Shown here: positions 34,787-43,200 of the stretch, piece by piece | Numbering within the stretch: the stretch's first letter is position 1 | Layout: the number at the start of each line of letters is the position of its first letter | NCBI GenBank assembly: GCA_900112325.1 | Contig: FOLJ01000012.1 | Location: 124,001-188,000, forward strand | Direction: 5' to 3' | Length of the DNA: 64,000 bases | Origin: Micromonospora sediminimaris | GTDB taxonomy: Bacteria > Actinomycetota > Actinomycetes > Mycobacteriales > Micromonosporaceae | Notes under the pieces: generated by a model | Databases searched by the model: none | What the model saw: only the letters and a program-made list of their open reading frames with translations | Told to the model about the DNA's origin: nothing | Position numbers and translations under genes: made by a program

Positions 34787-34899
34787 TCTTGTTTTTTTCG
34801 GACAAGTCTGCGACCGTTTTGGCCGTCGGTGGCCTGGGTCACTCCGAGGTTGATCGCGAGGTGACCGCGAGGCGAGCCCGGACCAGTGCCTGTCGACAG

Positions 34900-34964
34900 G
34901 AAACACCCCTTCGGCGCCGCCACGGCGCACGTGCTGGCCTTCGGCTCGTTCGCAGGGGTGTTTC
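34900..34964. repeat. Inverted 11-mer pair GAAACACCCCT / AGGGGTGTTTC
   Basis: Perfect 11-bp arms (34900-34910 and 34954-34964) surround 43 nt, ending 31 nt before the solute-binding start. In RNA it would form a large hairpin ahead of the ribosome site; in DNA it could bind a regulator at two sites. The same 11-mer occurs singly at 7803. Confidence 0.55.
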
Positions 34965-34995
34965 AGGTTGGCGGACTTGGCAGAGAGGAAGATTG

Positions 34996-36294
34996 ATGAG
35001 GGCGAGAAAACTACTGGCTGTGTCGGTAGCCCTGGCGACGGGCGTCCTGGCGACGGCGGCCTGCGGCGGCGACGACTCGGACGGTCGTAACAGCGACGGC
35101 TCGGTCACGATGAGCTTCTGGCACAACGCCAGCACCGGGCCGGGTAAGGCATTCTGGGAGAAGACGGTCGCGGACTTCGAGGCCGCCAACCAGAACGTGA
35201 AGATTGAGATTCAGTCGATCCAGAACGAGGACCTGGACGGCAAGCTCCAGACCGCCCTGAACTCCGGCGACGCCCCCGACGTGTTCATGCAGCGTGGCGG
35301 CGGCAAGATGGCCGCGATGGTCAAGGCCGGCCAGCTGATGGACCTCACCGACTCGATCACCGACGACACCAAGAAGGTGATCTCCGAGGGGTCGTTCACG
35401 GCGCAGACGATCGAGGGCAAGGTCTACGCGATGCCGGTGGCCGTCCTGCCCGGCGGCTTCTTCTACAGCAAGGACCTGTTCGCCAAGGCGGGCATCAACC
35501 AACCCCCGGCCTCCCTCACCGAGCTTCAGGAGGCCGTGACCAAGCTGAAGGCGGCGAACGTCCAGCCGATCGCCCTCGGTGCAAAGGACGCCTGGCCGGC
35601 CGCCTTCTACTACTACTTCTTCGCGCTGCGTGAGTGCAGCTCGGAGACCATCACCCAGGCCGGTCAGACGATGACCTTCGACGACCCCTGCTGGCTCAAG
35701 GCCGGTCAGGACGTGCAGAACTTCGCCGCGTCCGAGCCGTTCAACAACGGCTTCCTGACCACCTCCGCTCAGCAGGGCGCCGGCAGCTCGGCCGGTCTGC
35801 TCGCCAACAAGAAGGCGGCGATGGAGCTGATGGGCGCCTGGAACCCCGGCGTCATCGCCTCCCTGACCCCGGACCAGAAGCCGCTGCCCGACCTGGGCTG
35901 GTTCCCCTTCCCCAGCATCGAGGGCGGTGCCGGTCAGCCCGGCGCGATCCTCGGCGGTGTCGACGGCTACTCCTGCTCGGCCCAGGCTCCCAAGGCCGAG
36001 TGCACCGCCTTCCTGAACTACATCGCGAAGACCGACGTGCAGAAGGCCTACTACGAGGCGTTCAACGCGCCGCCGGTCAACAGCGAGGCCCAGGCCGCCG
36101 TCACCGAGCCGCACCTGCAGTCCATCCTCGCCGCCTACAACCAGGCGCCGTTCGTCTCGCAGTGGCTCGACACGGTCTACGGGCAGAACGTCGGCAACGC
36201 CCTGAACACCGCAGTGGTGAACATGCTGGCCGGCAAGGGGGACCCGCAGAGCATCGTCGACGCGGTCAAGGCCGCCGCCAAGAGGGCGCAGTAG
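34996..36294 (+). CDS. ABC transporter sugar-binding lipoprotein (CUT1 type)
   Basis: A 432-residue binding protein with lipobox LATAACGG (Cys23). The family-typical MSFWHNASTGPGKAFWE, ALNSGDAPDVFMQRGGGKMA, YAMPVAVLPGGFFYSKDLFAKAG and GAWNPGVI segments are present. Size and motifs are of the ordinary oligosaccharide class, similar to xylobiose or maltose-type binders such as BxlE; the actual sugar is unknown. ATG 34996 follows AGAGAGGAAGATTG. Heads a three-gene importer operon. Confidence 0.9.
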   Translation: MRARKLLAVSVALATGVLATAACGGDDSDGRNSDGSVTMSFWHNASTGPGKAFWEKTVADFEAANQNVKIEIQSIQNEDLDGKLQTALNSGDAPDVFMQRGGGKMAAMVKAGQLMDLTDSITDDTKKVISEGSFTAQTIEGKVYAMPVAVLPGGFFYSKDLFAKAGINQPPASLTELQEAVTKLKAANVQPIALGAKDAWPAAFYYYFFALRECSSETITQAGQTMTFDDPCWLKAGQDVQNFAASEPFNNGFLTTSAQQGAGSSAGLLANKKAAMELMGAWNPGVIASLTPDQKPLPDLGWFPFPSIEGGAGQPGAILGGVDGYSCSAQAPKAECTAFLNYIAKTDVQKAYYEAFNAPPVNSEAQAAVTEPHLQSILAAYNQAPFVSQWLDTVYGQNVGNALNTAVVNMLAGKGDPQSIVDAVKAAAKRAQ

Positions 36295-36304
36295 TCCGAA
36301 CGCC

Positions 36305-37327
36305 ATGTCTGAAACGCAACACGAGAGCGTACGGCTCGCGCCGGACCCGTCACCGGGTCTGACGAAGGTCGGGGGTGACACGCCGGTCGTGTCGCCCCCG
36401 GCCCGGCGCCGCCGACGCAAGGGCATCGGCTGGCCGGCCCGGCTGGAAATCGCGCTGATGACGGGGCCGACACTTATCGTGTTCCTGTCGTTCGTCATCC
36501 TGCCCGTGGCCATGGCCGCCTACTACGGCTTCTTCAGCTGGCAGGGCTACGGGCCGGCTGAGGACTTCGTCGGATTCCGCAACTACCTGCTGATCTTCGA
36601 AGACAGCACCTTCATCGACGCCCTGCGCCACAACGGCATCATCGTGGTGCTGTCCCTGCTGCTCCAGGGGCCGGCGGCCATCCTGCTCGCCCTGCTGCTG
36701 AACCGGCAGATGTGGGGGCAGACGCTGATCCGGGTGCTGGTCTTCATCCCGTACGTCATCGCCGAGGTGGTCGTCGGCACCGGCTGGAGCCTGATGCTGC
36801 ACGGGGAGGGCGTGGTCAACGCCGTCCTCGAGAAGATCGGGCTCGGCTGGCTGCAGAACGACTGGCTCTCCGATCCGAAGATCGCCATGTGGACGCTGAT
36901 GGGCATCCTCACCTGGAAGTACATCGGCTTCGCCGTCATCCTCTTCCTCGCCGGGCTACAGGGCATCCCGGAGGAACTGACGGAGGCCGCGGCGATCGAC
37001 GGCGCGTCGTACTGGCAGATCCAGCGACGCATCACACTGCCGCTGCTCGGGCCGACGATCCGCATCTGGGCCTTCCTGTCGATGATCGGCGCCCTGCAAC
37101 TGTTCGACCTGGTCTACATCATCTGGGGCCAGTACGTGGCGGCGACGGCGGGGACCTCGACGATGGCCACCTACATGGTGGCCAACGGACGAAACGCGGG
37201 AGAGTACGGGTACGGCAACGCGGTCGCCGTGGTCCTGTTCTTCATCTCGCTCTTCGCAGCCCTGCTGTACCAGCGGTTCATCCTGCGCCGGGACACCGAG
37301 GGCGCGATCACCGGAGGGAGGCGCTGA
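36305..37327 (+). CDS. Sugar ABC transporter permease, MalF type
   Basis: A 340-residue inner-membrane permease. Polar N-terminus, then six membrane segments from IALMTGPTLIVFLSFVILPV onward; the EAA loop is LTEAAAIDGASYWQIQRRIT. It starts 10 nt after the binding-protein gene and its stop overlaps the next start (TGATG). Works with the following permease. Confidence 0.9.
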   Translation: MSETQHESVRLAPDPSPGLTKVGGDTPVVSPPARRRRRKGIGWPARLEIALMTGPTLIVFLSFVILPVAMAAYYGFFSWQGYGPAEDFVGFRNYLLIFEDSTFIDALRHNGIIVVLSLLLQGPAAILLALLLNRQMWGQTLIRVLVFIPYVIAEVVVGTGWSLMLHGEGVVNAVLEKIGLGWLQNDWLSDPKIAMWTLMGILTWKYIGFAVILFLAGLQGIPEELTEAAAIDGASYWQIQRRITLPLLGPTIRIWAFLSMIGALQLFDLVYIIWGQYVAATAGTSTMATYMVANGRNAGEYGYGNAVAVVLFFISLFAALLYQRFILRRDTEGAITGGRR

Positions 37328-38205
37328 TGGCCGTGACCGCCGTAGCGGGGCGCCGGGCGCCGCGCAGGTCATCCCGGTCCAGGAAGCCGTTCAGCTGGAC
37401 GGACCCGTCGGTGTACTTCATCGCGCTGCTGCTCATCGCGACGATGCTGGCCCCGGTGGTCTACATCATCCTGGGCGGCTTCCGTACCAACGCGGAGATC
37501 ACCACCGACCCCGCCGGGCTGCCCACCACCTGGCAGACCCAGAACTACCTCGACGTGCTGACCGGGAGCACCTTCTGGCAGCAGGTCTTCAACTCCACAA
37601 TCGTGGCCCTGGCCACCACGGCGGGGGTGGTGACGCTCGGTCTGATGACCAGTTTCATCATCGCGCGCTACCGCTTCTGGGGGCGGGGGGCGATGTACGC
37701 GCTGTTCGCCGCCGGTCTGATGTTCCCGCTGACGGTGGCGATCACCCCGCTGTACATCCTGGTCAAGAACCTCGGGTTGATGAACACGCTGCCGGGGGTG
37801 ATCCTGCCGCAGATCGGGTTCGGCATTCCGTTGACCATCATCATCCTGGTCCCGTTCGTACGGGCGATCCCCGACGAGATCCAGGAGGCCGCGTCGATCG
37901 ACGGTTGCAGCCGACTGGGCTTCTTCTGGCGGATGGTGCTCCCGCTGGCCATGCCGGGCGTCATCACCGTGGCCATCCTGACCTTCATCCAGAGTTGGAA
38001 CGGATACCTGCTGCCGCTGTTCATCCTGAACCGGGAGGAGACCTTCACGCTGCCCCTCGGCGTGCAGGCGTTCGCCTCGGAGTACTCGGTCGACACGGCC
38101 AAGGTCCTGGCGTTCACCTCTCTTTCGATGATCCCGGCGCTGGTCTTCTTCAGTCTGTTCCAACGCCGGATCGTCGGCGGGCTGACCGGAGCCGTGAAGG
38201 GCTGA
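37327..38205 (+). CDS. Sugar ABC transporter permease, MalG type
   Basis: A 292-residue permease with six segments, EAA loop IQEAASIDGCSRLGFFWRMV and the usual ending FFSLFQRRIVGGLTGAVKG. ATG 37327 overlaps the preceding stop by one base, with GGAGGG upstream. No ATPase gene is adjacent, so energy must come from a shared ATPase encoded elsewhere. Confidence 0.9.
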   Translation: MAVTAVAGRRAPRRSSRSRKPFSWTDPSVYFIALLLIATMLAPVVYIILGGFRTNAEITTDPAGLPTTWQTQNYLDVLTGSTFWQQVFNSTIVALATTAGVVTLGLMTSFIIARYRFWGRGAMYALFAAGLMFPLTVAITPLYILVKNLGLMNTLPGVILPQIGFGIPLTIIILVPFVRAIPDEIQEAASIDGCSRLGFFWRMVLPLAMPGVITVAILTFIQSWNGYLLPLFILNREETFTLPLGVQAFASEYSVDTAKVLAFTSLSMIPALVFFSLFQRRIVGGLTGAVKG

Positions 38206-38234
38206 TCCGTCAGCGGAAGCGACGGCAGTTCCTC

Positions 38235-38291
38235 GACGCGCCCGGCTCGCCCGGTCCAGACTCAGGTCTGACCGGGCGAGCCGGGCGCGTC
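38235..38291 (+). terminator. Strong terminator hairpin after the importer operon
   Basis: A 22-nt arm starting GACGCGCCCGG at 38235 pairs perfectly with its complement ending CCGGGCGCGTC at 38291, and CAGAC/GTCTG extend the stem with one bulge. Very stable, without a T tract. It can serve both this operon and the convergent lipoprotein gene. Confidence 0.8.
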
Positions 38292-38329
38292 GGCGCGTCG
38301 GGCGGTAGCGCCACCCCGGGCGGCGGGGG

Positions 38330-38857
38330 CTACAAGCGGCCTTGCAGGACCGTGCCCATCCGCAACGCGACCTCCTTGCGCCGGCCCGAGTCACCGATGT
38401 CGGCCTTGATGCCGCAGAACTCACCGCTGCCGCACGGGAACCACAGCTCGCCATGGATCTCGTCGTAGACGGCCCCGTCGGCGGATCCGCTCACCGGTTC
38501 CCCGATCTCGGCCACCGCCTCGTACTCGTCCTTGGACAGCACCGACGCGTGGATCGCTTCCCCACCGGAGGTCGCCGTCCACACGCAACCGCCGAGTTGG
38601 TAGTCGTGCTGCCCGCCGTCGTGCGCCCCGATCGCGTCCGCGACCTCGTCCGTGGTGAGGCGTTCACACTCCTCACCCTTCGGCTCGGTCAGCGACCCGG
38701 CGTCGTCGTCCGGCGCGGCACCGTCGACGCTCTCCGCGGCGCCCGGAGCCGCCCCCGGCGTCGAAGAACCTGAGCCGGCATCGCTCCCACACGCCACGAG
38801 CATGGCGAGCACCCCACCGACGACCGCAGCCTTGGCCAGCCTTCTGAGGATCTCCAC
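38330..38857 (-). CDS. Putative lipoprotein (DUF3558-like)
   Basis: A 175-residue secreted lipoprotein with lipobox VLAMLVAC (Cys23), a Ser/Gly/Ala/Asp-rich spacer and a folded domain containing ECERLTTDEVADAIGA and GGCVWTAT. Four later Cys residues suggest two disulphides. This layout is like DUF3558 lipoproteins of actinobacteria; function unknown. GTG start with GGAGGGATGA upstream. It is separate from the catabolic cluster to its right in the map. Confidence 0.75.
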   Translation of the reverse strand: MEILRRLAKAAVVGGVLAMLVACGSDAGSGSSTPGAAPGAAESVDGAAPDDDAGSLTEPKGEECERLTTDEVADAIGAHDGGQHDYQLGGCVWTATSGGEAIHASVLSKDEYEAVAEIGEPVSGSADGAVYDEIHGELWFPCGSGEFCGIKADIGDSGRRKEVALRMGTVLQGRL

Positions 38858-38968
38858 AGGTCATCCCTCCGCCGCGGCACCGCTTGCCGCCGATGACCAA
38901 CTTCAGCACGACCAGCCGAAACTTGAATCGGTAGATTCCCCCGGCTTTGCCGGGATCCGGCCGCGCTG

Positions 38969-39286
38969 TCAGGTGACGGGTGGGACGGCCAACATCGCCA
39001 GCGGCACATGGTGCTGCCCGGCGTGGATGTCGTGGTCGCGCAGGCTGCCCTGCACCACCGGCCGCGGGAACGAGATCTTCACGACGTTGAGCGACGGAAT
39101 CCGGTAGAACTGGACGTCCTGCGCCGGGACGCCGTAGAGGCGGGCGATCACCGAGGCGTCCAGGAACGCTGGATCAGCGACCACCGCGTAGGCGTCGGCG
39201 TCGCGGGCGAACACCTCCATCGTCACCCAGAACGGACCGGCGTTCTTGGACCGGACCTCCAGCGCGAGATCGGCGACCACGGTCAT
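38969..39286 (-). CDS. DUF4387 protein, partner of the AtuA-family protein
   Basis: A 105-residue protein beginning MTVVADLALEVRSKNAGPFW, with VFARDADAYAVV and SLNVVKISFPRPVVQGSLRD, the marks of DUF4387. It follows the AtuA-family gene with an ATGA overlap. The two families are regularly encoded together, and in some proteins fused, so they probably form one enzyme; the reaction is unproven. Last gene of a five-gene minus-strand operon. Confidence 0.85.
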   Translation of the reverse strand: MTVVADLALEVRSKNAGPFWVTMEVFARDADAYAVVADPAFLDASVIARLYGVPAQDVQFYRIPSLNVVKISFPRPVVQGSLRDHDIHAGQHHVPLAMLAVPPVT

Positions 39287-40644
39287 CGGTTGTCCTCCAG
39301 GCAGACGCGGAACAGGCTGGTCGGCGACGACACCTCGACGACGTGGTTGAGCACGAACTCGTACACCGCTCCGCGTTCCGTCTCGGCCGGTGACGTGGCG
39401 AAGGCGAGGCTGGGCAGGTAGTCCATGTCCGGCGTGGGCAGGTGCAGCATCAGTGGGTTGGCGACCTTCGCGACCGCGGTCGCGGTCGCCTGGTCCGCCG
39501 CACGCACCAGGAGCATCACGCCCACCTCGCGGGGCGGGCCGGTGGCCGGGTCGAGGTCGCCGAGGATCGCGTCGTACCCGTAACGGCGGATGTCGAAGCT
39601 GTAGTCGCCCTCGCCCAGCCCGATGGTCCCGGCCACCCACTCGATGATCATCTTGCGGAGCAGGGCGGTCCAGGTGTCGATCTGGCCGAGGATGTGCGGA
39701 TCGCGGATGGCGGTGAACGACATCGTCTCGTACCCGGTGATCCGGGCGCCCTCCAGCTTGATGGTGTGCTGCGCGGCGGGCTCGAACCGGGAACCCTCGA
39801 CACGGACGCGCCGCTCGTCCAGGGCGCGGTAGACCGCGTCGCCGACCTCGATGGTGCCGGCCGGCTCACGCATGGTGAACGGGTTTACCGTCTCGTAGAG
39901 CATGTGCGCCGCTACCGAGGTGGGTGTGCAGGCATTGGTCGGATCGAGCGGCTCGATTGTGAAACCGGTCGCGTCCACGGTGGCCAGCACACCGCCGGCA
40001 CGCGGGTTCGTGGTGCACTGTCCGCCACACTCGACGATCTTCGCGGCGTGCCACACGGGTCCGGCCGGCATGCCCTTGAGCAAGGGATAGGCGGCGGCCA
40101 CGGCCGTGTCGGTGGCCCGTCCGGCGAGGACCACGTCGGCGCCGGCGGTCAGGGCCGCGGCGATCGGTTCGTGGCCCATCATCCCGACGATGTTGGTGCA
40201 GCTGTCCAGTGTCACCCGGTCGAGGTCGCCGGCTGGCGGCAGGGGACGGATCCGGTCCAGATCAAGGTCGGCGGCCTGCTGCGAGCTGTAGATCGTGGCC
40301 AGCCGCAGGTCCAGGCCCTCTGCGGCGAGGATCTCCCGGGTGATGCCGGCGACCCAGTCGACACCGGCATCGGTGCCGCTGGTGCCGCACGAGCCGACGA
40401 TCAGCGGAATGCCGGCCGTGGCCGCCGCCCGCAGCAGCAGGCGCAGGTCGCGGGCGACCGCGGCGCGGGCGGTCTTGGCGGTGCCGGTGCCCAGGTAGTA
40501 GGGCCCGGAGTCGGTCGAGCCGCCGTCCACGGCGATCACGTCGGCGCCGAGGGCCAGTCCACGTTCGACGGTCTCGGGCGGGAAGCCGGCGCCGAGCATG
40601 CCGACCGGCACGAGGATGCGTACGGAGTCAGGGTTGGTGGCCAT
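39283..40644 (-). CDS. AtuA-family (DUF1446) protein
   Basis: A 453-residue soluble protein: VPVGMLGAGFPPETVERGLA, VIAVDGGSTDSGPYYLGTG, IVGSCGTSGTDAGVDW, VVLAGRATDTAVAAAYPL and ECGGQCTTNPRAGG. The name comes from acyclic terpene utilisation in Pseudomonas, but the family is wider and its chemistry is not settled; a hydroxyacid or acyl-CoA step is possible. ATG 40644 with GAGGAAC upstream, the FAD gene stop 7 nt before. Confidence 0.88.
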   Translation of the reverse strand: MATNPDSVRILVPVGMLGAGFPPETVERGLALGADVIAVDGGSTDSGPYYLGTGTAKTARAAVARDLRLLLRAAATAGIPLIVGSCGTSGTDAGVDWVAGITREILAAEGLDLRLATIYSSQQAADLDLDRIRPLPPAGDLDRVTLDSCTNIVGMMGHEPIAAALTAGADVVLAGRATDTAVAAAYPLLKGMPAGPVWHAAKIVECGGQCTTNPRAGGVLATVDATGFTIEPLDPTNACTPTSVAAHMLYETVNPFTMREPAGTIEVGDAVYRALDERRVRVEGSRFEPAAQHTIKLEGARITGYETMSFTAIRDPHILGQIDTWTALLRKMIIEWVAGTIGLGEGDYSFDIRRYGYDAILGDLDPATGPPREVGVMLLVRAADQATATAVAKVANPLMLHLPTPDMDYLPSLAFATSPAETERGAVYEFVLNHVVEVSSPTSLFRVCLEDNR

Positions 40645-40650
40645 CGTTCC

Positions 40651-42261
40651 TCAATTCTTGGCGATCGCACGGCCGGCCTGCCGGCCGGAGAAGAGACAGC
40701 CGCCCAGGAAGGTGCCCTCCAGGGCGCGGTAGCCGTGCATGCCACCGCCACCGAAGCCGCTGGCCTCACCGGCGGCGTAGAGGCCGGGAACCGGCTGCCC
40801 GGTGGCGTCCAGGACCCGCCCGTCGAGGTCGGTGTGCAGGCCGCCGAGGGTCTTGCGGGTGAGCACGTGCAGGCGTACGGCGATCAGCGGTCCGGCCTTC
40901 GGGTCGAAGATCCGGTGCGGCGGGGCGGTCCGCATCAGCCGATCCCCCCGGTAGTTCCGGAAGTTCCGGATCGCGGCGAGTTGCAGGTCCTTGGTGAACG
41001 GGTTGTCCAGTTGCCGGTCACGTGCCTCGACCACCCGCCGCACCTCGGCCGGGTCCAGCAACGGCGTCTCCGTGAGCGCGTTCATCCCGTTCACCAGTTC
41101 GTCCAGGTCGGACGCGACCACGAAGTCCGCGCCGTGGTTCTTGAACGCCTCGACCGGCCCCGGCGCACCGGCCCGGATCCGGCCGAGCACCTGGCGGACG
41201 CTGCGCGCGGTCAGGTCCGGGTTCTGCTCCGAGCCGGAGAGCGCGAACTCCTTCTCGATGATCTTCTGAGTCAGCACGAACCAGCTGTGGTCGTACCCGG
41301 TGGACCGCAGGTGAGCCAGGGTGCCGAGGGTGTCGAGCCCGGGCGAGAGCTCCGCCGGCAGCCGACGGCCGAGGGCATCCAGCCAGATCGAGGAGGGTCC
41401 GGGGAGGATACGGATGCCGTGCCCGTCCCAGATCGGGCTCCAGTTCTGCACGCCCTCCACGTAGTGCCACATCCGGTCCGGGTTGATCACCGCGCCGCCG
41501 GCCGTCGCCGCGATGTCGATCATCCGGCCGTCCACATGGGCCGGCACCCCGGAGATCATGTGCGTGGGCGGCGTGGCGAGCCGCTCCGGCCAGTTGCGGC
41601 GGACCAGGTCGTGGTTGCCGCCGATGCCGCCGGAGGTCACGACCACCACCGGCGCGGACAGTTCGAAGTCCGCGACGACCGTCCGGCTGGTGGCGGTGCC
41701 GCGTTCCGCGCCGCTCGGTTCGAGGACCTTCCCGCGTACGCCGGACACGACGCCGTTGGTACGCACGATCTCGTCGACCCGGTGCCGGAACTTGACCGTC
41801 ACCTTCCCGGCGCGCACCTTGGCGACGAACGGCGCCAGCAGCCCCGGCCCGGTACCCCAGGTGATGTGGAAGCGGGGCACCGAGTTGTTGGCACGCTCCG
41901 CCCAACCGACGATCGGGAACAGTTTGACGCCGAGCTGGCGCAGCCAGGCGCGTTTCTCACCGGCGGCGAAGTCGACGTACGCCTCGGCCCAGCGTCGGGG
42001 CCACTCGTCCTCGGGCCTGTCGAAACCGGCGTTACCCAGCCAGTCCTGCCAGGCCAGCTCACGCGAGTCGCGGATGCCCATCCGGCGCTGCTCGGGCGAG
42101 TCGACAAGGAACAGGCCACCGAACGACCAGAACGCCTGGCCGCCGAAACTCTGCTCGGGCTCCTGATCGAGCAGGAGGACATGGTGCCCGGCGTCCACGA
42201 GTTCGGCGGTGGCGACGAGCCCGGCCAGGCCGGCCCCGACAACGATCACATCAGCTGTCAT
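40651..42261 (-). CDS. FAD-binding dehydrogenase (KstD/fumarate reductase-like)
   Basis: A 536-residue flavoprotein. FAD-binding N-terminus VIVVGAGLAGLVATAELVDA with the Glu/Asp end LLLDQE; GGQAFWSFGGLFLVDSPEQR is a hallmark of the subfamily. The C-terminal FAD segment is GLYAAGEASGFGGGGMHGYR and LEGTFLGGCLFSGRQAGRA. Related enzymes oxidise or reduce C-C bonds beside carbonyls. It overlaps the 2-hydroxyacid dehydrogenase gene by 4 nt. In this cluster it probably oxidises a carboxylic-acid intermediate, by inference. Confidence 0.88.
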   Translation of the reverse strand: MTADVIVVGAGLAGLVATAELVDAGHHVLLLDQEPEQSFGGQAFWSFGGLFLVDSPEQRRMGIRDSRELAWQDWLGNAGFDRPEDEWPRRWAEAYVDFAAGEKRAWLRQLGVKLFPIVGWAERANNSVPRFHITWGTGPGLLAPFVAKVRAGKVTVKFRHRVDEIVRTNGVVSGVRGKVLEPSGAERGTATSRTVVADFELSAPVVVVTSGGIGGNHDLVRRNWPERLATPPTHMISGVPAHVDGRMIDIAATAGGAVINPDRMWHYVEGVQNWSPIWDGHGIRILPGPSSIWLDALGRRLPAELSPGLDTLGTLAHLRSTGYDHSWFVLTQKIIEKEFALSGSEQNPDLTARSVRQVLGRIRAGAPGPVEAFKNHGADFVVASDLDELVNGMNALTETPLLDPAEVRRVVEARDRQLDNPFTKDLQLAAIRNFRNYRGDRLMRTAPPHRIFDPKAGPLIAVRLHVLTRKTLGGLHTDLDGRVLDATGQPVPGLYAAGEASGFGGGGMHGYRALEGTFLGGCLFSGRQAGRAIAKN

Positions 42262-43190
42262 CTTCTCTGCTCCGGGTCGATCAGGTGGGCGTTGACAGAG
42301 GTCCGCGGGTTACCGGCCAGGGCGGCGACCAGTTCGCGCGCCCCGCACCGGCCCGAGTCGCGGCGGGCCTCGGTGGTCTGGCCGGCCATGTGCGAATAGA
42401 CGGTGATGCCGTCGACTCCGCGCAGCACGCTCTCGGCGGGCAGCGGTTCGACGTCCACCACGTCGAGGGCCGCCCCGGCGATCCGGCCGGACCGGACCGC
42501 CTCGGCCAACGCGACGACGTCGACGATCGGCCCGCGTGCCGTGTTGATCAGGTGGGCGGTCGGTTTCATCCGGGCCAGCGCCGCAGCATCGATCAGGTGC
42601 CGGGTGCGCGGGGTCAGCGCGGTGTGGATCGACACGTAGTCGGCGTCGCGGAGCAGGTGTTCCAGCGGGATCTCGTGGCCCAGCACCGTCATGCCGAACG
42701 CCTCGGCGAGTGGTCGCACCCGCTGGGCCACCGCGCCACGACCGATCAGGCCGAGGGTCTTGCCGCGCAGTTCGTGCCCGTCCTGGCGCGGCCAGTCGCC
42801 GGCCGCGACACCGACCGCCATCGGGACCAGATGCCGCGCCTGGGCAAGCAGCAACGCGATGGTGTACTCGGCGACCGCGTTGGCGTTGATCCCCGGCAGG
42901 TTGCTGACGCTGATGCCGAGACGGGTGGCGGCCGGTACGTCCACCGAGTCGTATCCGACACCGGTGCGCACAATCGCCCGCAGCCCGGGCGAGGCCGCCA
43001 GCACCTGCTCGGTCATCGGCTCGTTGGCGATCAGCGCGCCGTCGGCGCCGGTCAGCGCGGCGATCAGGTCCGCCGGCCGGCGCGACCCGCGCATCGGGTC
43101 GTGCCGGGTGGTGCAGCCCTGGCCGGTGAGGTAGGTGTCCACCTCGTCCCCGGGGCGCAGGTAGTCGGTGGTGATCAGAATGGTCGACAT
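42258..43190 (-). CDS. D-2-hydroxyacid dehydrogenase family protein
   Basis: A 310-residue NAD-dependent enzyme of the PGDH/CtBP type. The nucleotide motif is LGLIGRGAVAQRVRPLAEAF; catalytic Arg is in INTARGPIVDV, Glu in DVVDVEPLPAE and His in VYSHMAGQTTEA. It interconverts a 2-hydroxy and a 2-oxo acid. ATG start 11 nt after the transporter gene stop. Together with the FAD and tartrate-type dehydrogenases this indicates growth on a hydroxy-acid. Confidence 0.9.
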   Translation of the reverse strand: MSTILITTDYLRPGDEVDTYLTGQGCTTRHDPMRGSRRPADLIAALTGADGALIANEPMTEQVLAASPGLRAIVRTGVGYDSVDVPAATRLGISVSNLPGINANAVAEYTIALLLAQARHLVPMAVGVAAGDWPRQDGHELRGKTLGLIGRGAVAQRVRPLAEAFGMTVLGHEIPLEHLLRDADYVSIHTALTPRTRHLIDAAALARMKPTAHLINTARGPIVDVVALAEAVRSGRIAGAALDVVDVEPLPAESVLRGVDGITVYSHMAGQTTEARRDSGRCGARELVAALAGNPRTSVNAHLIDPEQRR

Positions 43191-43200
43191 CGGCTCTCTC

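Larger units (their letters stand above)
34352..34995 (+). promoter_or_regulatory. Long control region before the second sugar importer
   Basis: 644 nt without a convincing gene; one frame of 145 codons lacks normal G/C third-position bias. Base composition is less GC-rich than around it, including a run of seven T at 34792. It holds three notable sites, listed separately: an operator at 34657, an inverted repeat at 34766 and paired 11-mers at 34900 and 34954. AGAGAGGAAGATTG forms the ribosome site. Confidence 0.6.

Noticed and set aside
34766..34798. Hairpin followed by seven T, read as an intrinsic terminator
   Set aside because: The stem is short and interrupted, and no gene ends nearby; an operator is the better reading.
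34416..34853. A 145-codon frame in the long control region before the second importer
   Set aside because: No G/C third-position bias, no ribosome site and no recognisable domain; it covers the operator sites.
40953..40970. AGTTCCGGAAGTTCCGGA, similar to the alpha-glucuronidase operator
   Set aside because: It lies deep inside the FAD dehydrogenase coding sequence and encodes a normal part of the protein; probably coincidence.
39442..42399. A 985-codon open frame on the plus strand
   Set aside because: It runs antisense to the AtuA and FAD genes, which have clear family motifs; the frame is open only because of high GC content.
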